A stretch of DNA of 12,656 nucleotides, taken from Desulfuromonadaceae bacterium. Its GTDB lineage: Bacteria; Desulfobacterota; Desulfuromonadia; Desulfuromonadales; SZUA-540. Each line of letters opens with the position of its first letter. Position 1 is the stretch's first letter. This document shows positions 6,286-12,656 of the stretch, one piece after another. A model generated the notes under the pieces. The model was not told where the DNA came from. It ran no database searches and saw nothing but the letters and a program-made list of their open reading frames with translations. The stretch lies in NCBI GenBank assembly GCA_003250235.1, contig QKGY01000133.1:1-12656 (forward strand). The letters are read 5' to 3'. Made by a program: the position numbers and the translations under genes.

Positions 6286-9200
6286 TTACACCTCAAGTTC
6301 ATTAAACCGGACAGAAACAAGCTTGGAGACACCGGGTTCCTCCATCGTTACGCCATACAGCGTATCCGCAATCTCCATGGTCCTCTTGCTGTGGGTAATG
6401 ATGATGAATTGTGAAATTGCCGACATCTCGCGAACCATTTCGTTGAACCGGCCGATATTGGCATCATCCAGCGGGGCATCAACCTCATCGAGCATGCAGA
6501 AAGGGGAAGGCTTGATCAGGAAAATGGAGAATATCAGGGCTACGGCCGTCAGGGCTTTTTCTCCCCCGGAGAGAAGGTTGACGCTTTGAAGTCTTTTGCC
6601 GGGAGGCTGCACCGCAATGTCAATACCGGTCTCAAGCAGATCCTCTTCGTCCGTCAGCTTCAACTCGGCCTTCCCTCCCCTAAAGAGCCTGGGGAAAATC
6701 TCCTGGAACTTTGCGTTGACCAGATCGAAGGTTTCTTTAAAGCGTTTGCGCGTGGTCCGGTTAATCTTGCTTATCGCCGTCTGCAGTCCCTCGAGGGATT
6801 TTTTCAGGTCCTCCTGTTGATTCGACAGGAAGATGTAACGTTCTTCGAGTTCCTGGTACTCTTCGATGGCGGTCAGATTGACCTCACCCATCTCGTCGAT
6901 CTGGCGTTTAAGCTCTGAGGCCCTGCGCTGCAGTTGGGTCTCATCCTCCAAGCGGTCCTCAGGGACCGGCATTTCAACCAGGTCACAGCGGTAGCGGTCG
7001 AAAACTCCTTGACGAAGATGCTCCGCTTCAAGATCGAGTTCACGCACCCTTAGCTGCACAGAGGTCAAGGCTTCGCGAACTTCGTTCATCCGGGATCGGA
7101 CCCCGCGCAGAACATCCTCATGCTCTTCAATTTTCGCCGCACTTTCGTCAAACCGTTCTTTAAGCTGGTCGAACGAAGCCTTTTCTTCTTCGCGCTTACG
7201 GTAAAGGACTTCCAGCTCGGTCCGAAGGCGTCCGCCCTCGAGCTCCAACCGTGCTCTTTCCTCATCCGCCTCTTGCTGCTGCCCCTGCAGCAAGGAGAGA
7301 CGGCCTCTCAGCTCCCGCCTCAGGGTTTCGAGACGGCTCCTGTTCTGTCGACTGCTTTCCTCGCGCTCTCGAAGCGTTGTCACCACCACTTTGAGGGCGG
7401 TGACTTTCTCCCGTGCATCTTCAAGCGCCCGTCGCCGGACCAAGAGTTCCTCCTGCAGAAGCGCGAGAGATTCTTCCAGGGACATTTTTTCCTGCTCCTT
7501 CTCCTGACGCGACCGGCCGGCCTCTTCCTGCTGACGGGCTAGGAGCTCCCTCTCCTCATGGAGCTGATCCTCTTCAAGGCTCAAAACCTCAATACGCTCG
7601 TTCAGCCGGGCCTCGTCCTGCCGCAACCGGGAAAGGTCCTTTTCATTATCGACAACTTTGATTTCCTTGCGATGGAGTGCGGCGCCGATTTCTTTAAGGG
7701 CCTCCTCCGCATCAACCAGCTGTTCCCGGAAATCGCTCCGCTGCTGATTCAGGGTTTCCACCTCGCGGTTCGTCTGTTCGACAGCGTCAGCCAGTTCCTT
7801 CATCTCTCTTTTCTTATGGAGAAGCCCCTCGCGCAGTTCCTGCCCGCCTCCACCTTGGAGCTCACCACGATAGGTAAGAAACTCGCCACTGCGGGTCACC
7901 AGCGTGACGCCCTGAGGCAGCGTTTGATCCAAATGGGAGTGAAGACTCTCCACCAAAAAGACCCCCTGCAAAAGGGCTTCAAGACGATCGGCCATCCCAG
8001 GTTTCGGCTGAATGCTCTTGGCCAGGAGTTGCCCGTGCGGGAAAGAGGGAGAGGCTCCTTTCGAAGCTCCGGGCACCAGGAAGGTACATCGTCCTCCGTT
8101 CTCTCCGAGGTGGGAAAGGGCCGACAAAGCATCGCCGGGGTCGTCTACCAGCAGAGCCTGGAGGCGATCGCCCAAAACCGTCTCCACGGCGACCTCCAGA
8201 TCGGCCGGAACATCCATCATCTCGGCGACCATTCCCCGGAACCGTCCCTGCAGGGAGGGCTCCTGCAGAAGGGTCTTCACCCCTTTGCCGTAGCCTTCGA
8301 GATTACGCTCCAAATCCTGTAACGAATCCAGTCTGGAGCGGTGCCGGTTCAGCTCTTCACGCCGTACGAGCAGGAGATTCTCGTTGTCTTCCAGTTTTCG
8401 TTTCAGCGTCAGGATACTTTCCTGGGTGGTTTCCTGTTCGCCAAGAAGAATCTTCTTGCGCTCCAGAAACCCTTTCAGTGCCACCTCAAGCTCTCCGATC
8501 AGGGTACGGGCCTGCTCCTGTTGTTCCAGGAGAGAGACCGCCTCCTTGCGGTTGCGCGACGTCCTCTCCTCCAGGGTCTGAAGACGGCGGCGGGCATCCT
8601 CGTGAAGGTTACTGAGCTGAGACAGTTTGGTCAGAAGAGAAAACAAAGCCGAGCGGGTCTCTTCCAGGCGGGCAGAGACAGCCTGTTCCGCAAAGTTCAG
8701 CTCTTCAACACCCGCTTCGCCCTCGGAGAGGTTTTTCAGTTCCCTCTCGAGGTCGGAACCTAGGGCCGAGCCGCTTTCCTTCAACGACACCTCTTCCCTG
8801 TCCGTATCCTCAAGCCGGCGCTGTACTTCCTGGATTTCAACGGCGCGGCGCTCTTTCTGGCGCTCAAGATTTTCTGCCTCTTTTCCCCCGAAGCCAATCT
8901 GTCCTTCCACCCGCTGGATCTCGGAGGTCAGATGGAAAACCTTCTCCTGCCCCAGGGTCACCTCTTTTTCAACGGAAACATGCTGGAGCCGCATCTCTTC
9001 GAGCGTCAGATCCCCCTGCTCCAGCTGCCCTTTGAGGCCCTCCAGCACCCTGGACTGTTCGGACTCCGTCTGTTGCCGATCCGTTATCTCATTCTGAATC
9101 GCATGAAAGCGCTGAAGGGCGAAACGTGTTTCCAGGCTCTTCAGTTCCTCCCGGCTTTCCCTGAATTTCTGAGCTTTCTGCGCCTGGCGTTTCAGGTTGC

Positions 9201-9816
9201 CCAGCTGACGTCGCACCTCGGAGACAATATCTCCGAGCCGCAGGAGGTTCTGTTTGGTCGCATCAATCTTTCGCAGTGCCGATTTTTTGCGGGATTTGAA
9301 CTTGGTCACCCCGGCGGCCTCTTCGATGAGAAACCGTCTGTCCTCCGGTTTGGAGTTGAGGATCATGCCGATTTTGCCCTGCTCAATAATCGAATAGGCG
9401 CGTGCACCGACGCCGGTATCCATAAAGAGCTCGGTCACATCCATCAACCGACAGGGGGTCTTGTTAATCTGGTATTCGCTTTCCCCATTGCGGTATAACC
9501 GCCGGGTAACCATAATTTCGGCATAGTCGCGAAAGGCGGCAGGGGCCAAACCGTCGGCATTGGAGAACACCATGGAGACTTCCGCCATCCCATGGGGCTT
9601 GCGCGATTCGCTGCCACCAAAGATGACGTCTTCCATGAACCGCCCCCGGAGGTTTTTCGCATTCTGCTCCCCCATGGCCCAACGGATGGCATCCACCACA
9701 TTGCTTTTGCCGCAGCCGTTGGGTCCCAGGATGGCGGTAATACCGTCCTGAAAATCCAGCGATACCTTATCGACAAAAGATTTAAAACCGACTATTTCAA
9801 CCCGCTTTATTTGCAT
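6286..9816 (-). CDS. smc: Chromosome segregation ATPase SMC
   Basis: Condensin ATPase that dimerises, extrudes DNA loops and compacts origins; normally works with ScpA/ScpB, which are not in this window. It has 1176 residues, the full bacterial length. The N-terminal head holds Walker A GPNGCGKSN (31-39) and the Q-loop region (YRNGESEYQINKTPCRLMD); long coiled coils run about 170-500 and 665-1030; the hinge lies at about 505-660 (GRFRGMVAEMMDVPADLEVA, FLTYRGELQGGG). The C-terminal head has the signature LSGGEKALTAVAL (about 1079) and Walker B FCMLDEVDAPLDD. The ATG at 9816 follows AGGTGA with 9 bases spacing. It heads the minus-strand block and seems complete and intact. Confidence 0.98.
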   Translation of the reverse strand: MQIKRVEIVGFKSFVDKVSLDFQDGITAILGPNGCGKSNVVDAIRWAMGEQNAKNLRGRFMEDVIFGGSESRKPHGMAEVSMVFSNADGLAPAAFRDYAEIMVTRRLYRNGESEYQINKTPCRLMDVTELFMDTGVGARAYSIIEQGKIGMILNSKPEDRRFLIEEAAGVTKFKSRKKSALRKIDATKQNLLRLGDIVSEVRRQLGNLKRQAQKAQKFRESREELKSLETRFALQRFHAIQNEITDRQQTESEQSRVLEGLKGQLEQGDLTLEEMRLQHVSVEKEVTLGQEKVFHLTSEIQRVEGQIGFGGKEAENLERQKERRAVEIQEVQRRLEDTDREEVSLKESGSALGSDLERELKNLSEGEAGVEELNFAEQAVSARLEETRSALFSLLTKLSQLSNLHEDARRRLQTLEERTSRNRKEAVSLLEQQEQARTLIGELEVALKGFLERKKILLGEQETTQESILTLKRKLEDNENLLLVRREELNRHRSRLDSLQDLERNLEGYGKGVKTLLQEPSLQGRFRGMVAEMMDVPADLEVAVETVLGDRLQALLVDDPGDALSALSHLGENGGRCTFLVPGASKGASPSFPHGQLLAKSIQPKPGMADRLEALLQGVFLVESLHSHLDQTLPQGVTLVTRSGEFLTYRGELQGGGGQELREGLLHKKREMKELADAVEQTNREVETLNQQRSDFREQLVDAEEALKEIGAALHRKEIKVVDNEKDLSRLRQDEARLNERIEVLSLEEDQLHEERELLARQQEEAGRSRQEKEQEKMSLEESLALLQEELLVRRRALEDAREKVTALKVVVTTLREREESSRQNRSRLETLRRELRGRLSLLQGQQQEADEERARLELEGGRLRTELEVLYRKREEEKASFDQLKERFDESAAKIEEHEDVLRGVRSRMNEVREALTSVQLRVRELDLEAEHLRQGVFDRYRCDLVEMPVPEDRLEDETQLQRRASELKRQIDEMGEVNLTAIEEYQELEERYIFLSNQQEDLKKSLEGLQTAISKINRTTRKRFKETFDLVNAKFQEIFPRLFRGGKAELKLTDEEDLLETGIDIAVQPPGKRLQSVNLLSGGEKALTAVALIFSIFLIKPSPFCMLDEVDAPLDDANIGRFNEMVREMSAISQFIIITHSKRTMEIADTLYGVTMEEPGVSKLVSVRFNELEV

Positions 9817-9832
9817 TAAGAAGGATCACCTG

Positions 9833-9850
9833 TTGCAGAGGACTCTGCAA
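9833..9850. repeat. Perfect inverted repeat in the smc leader
   Basis: TTGCAGAG and CTCTGCAA flank a two-base centre, an 8+8 perfect dyad. It lies between the candidate smc promoter and the smc Shine-Dalgarno (AGGTGA at 9831-9826). A two-base loop disfavours an RNA hairpin using all pairs, so a binding site for a dimeric DNA-binding protein is at least as likely. Confidence 0.55.
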
Positions 9851-9869
9851 ATTTGATAAATAGCGCGCC

Positions 9870-9898
9870 ATGTTAACAAGGTCTATGTACCATGTAAA
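9870..9898 (-). promoter_or_regulatory. Candidate sigma70-type promoter for smc
   Basis: On the minus strand TTTACA (9898-9893) and TAACAT (9875-9870) are 17 bases apart; the -35 matches consensus at five of six positions, the -10 at four of six. The predicted start near 9863 leaves a leader of about 47 bases that includes the inverted repeat. Confidence 0.45.
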
Positions 9899-9981
9899 GA
9901 CCTTAAACCCGGCGCCAGCCGTTATAAAAGCCTTCGTTCCGCACCTTGCCGGGACCACAAGCCAAGGGTAAAATTATCATC

Positions 9982-10905
9982 ATGCCTGAATGGACCATTA
10001 CTCCAAAGGAAAACGGACTCTCTCTGATGCAGATATTGTGTGACCGTATTCCGGGCGCGCCGGAAGGATATTTGCGCCAACTCATCCGCAAGGGGAAAAT
10101 CAGCCTTTCGGACAAGCCGATTTCTCCTGAAACCGTCCTGCACCACGGTGAGCTCATCAAGGTCGTGGACAGTCAGCGCCTGAACGATCTCATGACCGCG
10201 TCTGCTTCACCCGGGATCGAAATCCTCTATGAAACCCCGTACCTGTTGATTGCGTACAAGCCTGCGGGACTGGCCGTCCATAAAGGAGTAGGGCACGAGC
10301 AGGACAACCTGACAGACCGGATCCGCCAGTGGCTGAAACATCGCAAAGCCCCCTATGAAGCCAAACCCATTCACCGACTGGATCTGGAAACCTCCGGGCC
10401 GGTTCTTTTCGGCAAAGGGAGAAAAGCAGCCTCCACCCTGGGGAAACTCTTCATGGCCAACCAGGCGGAAAAAAAATACCTTGCCCTGTGTGCTGGCGAG
10501 ATGGCCACTCCGACAGGCGTCCTGCGCTCCAGCGTCCCGGCAAAGGGGAAGATCAAAGAAGCGGAGACCGCTTATCGGCAGCTGGCTTCGCAGCAGGGGC
10601 TTTCCCTGGTCGAAATGACCCTTCTCAGCGGAAGAACCCATCAGATTCGTCGACAACTGGCCGACGCGGGGCATCCCCTGGCGGGAGACCGCCGTTACGG
10701 GGGTGCGCCCCTTACGGACCTGCAACGACTTTTTCTGCACTGCCATTCACTGTCTCTGCCGGACCCTTTCGGGGGACCGTTCATAAGGGTTCGCTGCCCT
10801 CTCCCGAAAGATCTTCAGCAAGTGCTTTGCTCCCGGGATATTTTCTGGTCACCGTCCGAGCCCGAACAGGACTCGGGCCCTGCCAATGTCCATCCCGTCC
10901 TGTAA
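9982..10905 (+). CDS. RluA-family pseudouridine synthase
   Basis: Isomerises specific uridines to pseudouridine in rRNA or tRNA. From the ATG at 9982 it has 307 residues, normal for the family. An S4-like RNA-binding region opens the protein (LRQLIRKGKISLSDKPI), followed by the catalytic core. LLIAYKPAGLAVHKG is the first conserved block, IHRLDLETSGPVLFGKG holds the catalytic aspartate (D134), and GRTHQIRRQLADAGHPLAGD is the third. The catalytic block deviates after TSG (PVLFGKG, where LLL-AK is usual). The frame is open to a TTG at 9946 giving 12 more residues, but these are not family-like. The Shine-Dalgarno is only AAGGG at an over-long distance. Which of RluA/RluC/RluD it matches, and hence its target uridine, cannot be told. 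Confidence 0.92.
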   Translation: MPEWTITPKENGLSLMQILCDRIPGAPEGYLRQLIRKGKISLSDKPISPETVLHHGELIKVVDSQRLNDLMTASASPGIEILYETPYLLIAYKPAGLAVHKGVGHEQDNLTDRIRQWLKHRKAPYEAKPIHRLDLETSGPVLFGKGRKAASTLGKLFMANQAEKKYLALCAGEMATPTGVLRSSVPAKGKIKEAETAYRQLASQQGLSLVEMTLLSGRTHQIRRQLADAGHPLAGDRRYGGAPLTDLQRLFLHCHSLSLPDPFGGPFIRVRCPLPKDLQQVLCSRDIFWSPSEPEQDSGPANVHPVL

Positions 10906-10917
10906 CCGAGACCTGAT

Positions 10918-12656
10918 ATGGAGAGAGTATTGCTCAGGGACAAGCCCAAAACGGATCGAACCCACATTGCCGGGAAAATCGCACTGGCCTATCTCGCCTT
11001 TGGAGGGCTCTGGATTCTGCTCTCCGACCGAATCCTGGGTTTACTGGTCACGGACATATCGGCGTTCTCGCGTCTTCAGACATACAAAGGGGCCTTCTAT
11101 GTGCTGGCCACCGCGATCTTTCTCTACTCCCTGATCAAAAAATACGTTAATAACCAGAGACGCAGTGAAGAAGCCCTGCGGGAGGTGGTGCTTGGGACAG
11201 GCGGGGCCAGCGGCGAAGCCTTTTTCACCACCCTCGTTACCCACATTGCCAGCGCTCTGAAAGTGGACTTCGCATTGATCGGGCGTATCCTGCCGGACAA
11301 TCCTTCCCAGTTTTCCACCCTGGCCTTTTACGCCCGGGGAAAAATAGAGCCCAATTTCACCGCCTCGTTGGAAAACAGTCCTGGCGACAACATCCTCTCC
11401 GGAGAATTCTGTTATTACCCGAGCAGGGTCCAGAACCTGTTCCCCGAGGACACGCGGTTGAAAAACCTGGGAGTAGTGAGCTATCTGGGCGTCCCAATTC
11501 TGGATACGGAAGGGAATCCTTTCGGGATCATGTCCGTGATGCACAGGGAACCACTCCCCCATTGGAAGCTGGCCGAATCCCTGTTGAATATTTTTGCCAA
11601 CCGCGTGGTAACGGAAATACGCCGACAGAAGGCGGAAGAGGAATTATTGACGCAGTTCAAACAAGTCCAGGCCATTTTCGACTCCATCAACGCCGTTGTC
11701 TATGTGGCGGATCTGGAAACCTATGAGCTTCTTTATGTCAACAAGTACGCCGAGAGAATGTCCGGCGAAGACTGGCAGGGCAAAAAATGTTTTTCCATTC
11801 TGCAAGATCACCGCGGCAGTCCCTGTGAATTTTGCACCAATGACAGGCTGGTTATCGGCGGTCAGGTTCAGGAGCCTTGCCGCTGGGAACTCCAGAACAC
11901 CAAAAACGGACGCTGGTATCAGTGCATCGACCAGGCGATTCGATGGACCAACGGGCGGATGGTACGTCTTGAAATCGCCATGGACATCACCGAGCGCATG
12001 GAAATGGAGCGACTGAAAGACGAATTGCTTTCGGCCGTCAGCCATGAGATGCACACCCCCCTGACAGCCATCCTGGGGTATTCAGAATTCATGATCGAGA
12101 ACACGGTTGAGCCGGAAGAGCAGAAAGCCTACATGGAAATCATTCACCAGGAAGGGGAACGCCTGGACACGCTCATCGGCAACTTCCTTCAGTTGCAACG
12201 GCTCAAGTCCCGCGAGAGTCGTCCCCCCTCACCGATGGCCTCCCTGGAGCTCTGCGACATCATCAATCAGGCGTTGCGACCTTTTGCGGTCCTCCCCCAA
12301 AATTATCAGCTCGTCGTGGACTACCCGGCCAATCTTTCTCCGATAAGGGCCAACAGGGACGGGATGATTCAAATCGTGGAGAACCTGATTTCCAATGCCT
12401 GCAAGTACTCTCCCGAAGGCGGTCTCATCACCATCGGAGCCAGACAGCAGGGAGGAGAAATCATTCTGACGGTGAGCGATACCGGCATGGGAATTTCTGC
12501 CGAGGAACTCCCTCACATCTTTGAGCGCTTCTACAGGGTCGACAACACCGACAGGCGAAGAGCCGGAGGCACCGGCCTCGGTCTTGCCCTTGTCAAGGAA
12601 CTGGTCAAGGAATACAATGGCCGCGTATGGGCGGAGAGCATTCCGGATCAGGGAAG
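10918..12656 (+). CDS. Membrane sensor histidine kinase with GAF-like and PAS domains (cut by the right edge)
   Basis: At least 579 residues. Two TM segments (about 18-43 and 58-76) enclose a short loop with SDRILGLLVTD and LQTYKGAFYV. A GAF-like sensor follows (about 83-235), then a PAS domain (about 248-355) with a C303-E-F-C306 pair, HisKA with phospho-acceptor H376 in SHEMHTPLTAILG, and HATPase_c: N box ENLISNACKYSPEGG, G1 DTGMGISAEELPHIFERFYR, G2 GGTGLGLALVKEL. It should autophosphorylate and pass phosphate to an unseen response regulator. The H-box has His where Arg is usual (SHELRTPL). The frame follows the rluA-family stop by 12 bases, so co-transcription is likely. The start is uncertain: ATG 10918 lacks a good Shine-Dalgarno, while GGAGAGAG just inside the frame would serve an in-frame TTG at 10930. 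Confidence 0.94.
   Translation, partial: MERVLLRDKPKTDRTHIAGKIALAYLAFGGLWILLSDRILGLLVTDISAFSRLQTYKGAFYVLATAIFLYSLIKKYVNNQRRSEEALREVVLGTGGASGEAFFTTLVTHIASALKVDFALIGRILPDNPSQFSTLAFYARGKIEPNFTASLENSPGDNILSGEFCYYPSRVQNLFPEDTRLKNLGVVSYLGVPILDTEGNPFGIMSVMHREPLPHWKLAESLLNIFANRVVTEIRRQKAEEELLTQFKQVQAIFDSINAVVYVADLETYELLYVNKYAERMSGEDWQGKKCFSILQDHRGSPCEFCTNDRLVIGGQVQEPCRWELQNTKNGRWYQCIDQAIRWTNGRMVRLEIAMDITERMEMERLKDELLSAVSHEMHTPLTAILGYSEFMIENTVEPEEQKAYMEIIHQEGERLDTLIGNFLQLQRLKSRESRPPSPMASLELCDIINQALRPFAVLPQNYQLVVDYPANLSPIRANRDGMIQIVENLISNACKYSPEGGLITIGARQQGGEIILTVSDTGMGISAEELPHIFERFYRVDNTDRRRAGGTGLGLALVKELVKEYNGRVWAESIPDQG

Noticed and set aside
7558..8322. 254-codon plus-strand open frame inside smc
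   Set aside because: Antisense to the SMC hinge and coiled coil, where the heptad-rich sequence leaves the opposite strand open.
6800..9300. Repetitive glutamate/arginine/leucine-rich coding as a tandem repeat
   Set aside because: This is ordinary heptad coiled-coil sequence of SMC, without DNA-level repeat units.
9900..9929. Promoter for the plus-strand pseudouridine synthase with TATAAA at 9923
   Set aside because: The -10-like sequence is good, but no acceptable -35 lies 16-18 bases upstream.
9946..9981. TTG start extending the pseudouridine synthase by 12 residues
   Set aside because: No Shine-Dalgarno at useful distance and the residues added are not typical of the family.

Overview
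This window is a compact stretch of bacterial core chromosome. The gene set and layout (smc, a Roadblock/LC7 protein, ftsY, a ZapB-like protein, zapA, a structured-RNA spacer, 5-formyl-THF cyclo-ligase, rny, ymdB, tyrS) and the multi-domain sensor kinase best fit a deltaproteobacterium of the Desulfuromonadales/Geobacterales type. That assignment rests on recognised families and gene order, not on a database search. I see no insertion sequence, prophage, CRISPR array, tRNA or rRNA.

Layout. Nine genes lie head to tail on the minus strand, so transcription runs from about 9.9 kb down to position 1. First comes smc (chromosome organisation), a small Roadblock/LC7 protein coupled to its end, and ftsY (SRP receptor with an N-terminal membrane anchor). 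A well-formed sigma70-type promoter directly after the ftsY stop appears to restart transcription for a ZapB-like/ZapA pair (Z-ring accessory proteins). Next is a 381-base gene-free spacer (3706-4086), the most interesting part of the window. It has two structured RNA candidates and a hairpin against the start codon of the next gene. The zapA - 6S RNA - fthC order known from proteobacteria predicts 6S RNA here. After the spacer come 5-formyltetrahydrofolate cyclo-ligase, RNase Y, a YmdB-type phosphodiesterase and tyrosyl-tRNA synthetase, which is cut by the left edge.

A 165-base divergent intergenic region (9817-9981) separates this block from two plus-strand genes: an RluA-family pseudouridine synthase and, 12 bases after its stop, a membrane sensor histidine kinase (two TM segments, GAF-like, PAS, HisKA, HATPase) that runs off the right edge. 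The smc side of this region has a plausible promoter, then a perfect 8+8 inverted repeat in the leader.

The genes cover growth functions: chromosome compaction, membrane protein targeting, Z-ring assembly, one-carbon metabolism, RNA turnover and tRNA charging. Three of them (ftsY, zapA, rny) appear to start at TTG behind good Shine-Dalgarno sequences. I find no undescribed protein system; the new biology, if any, is in the RNA spacer.
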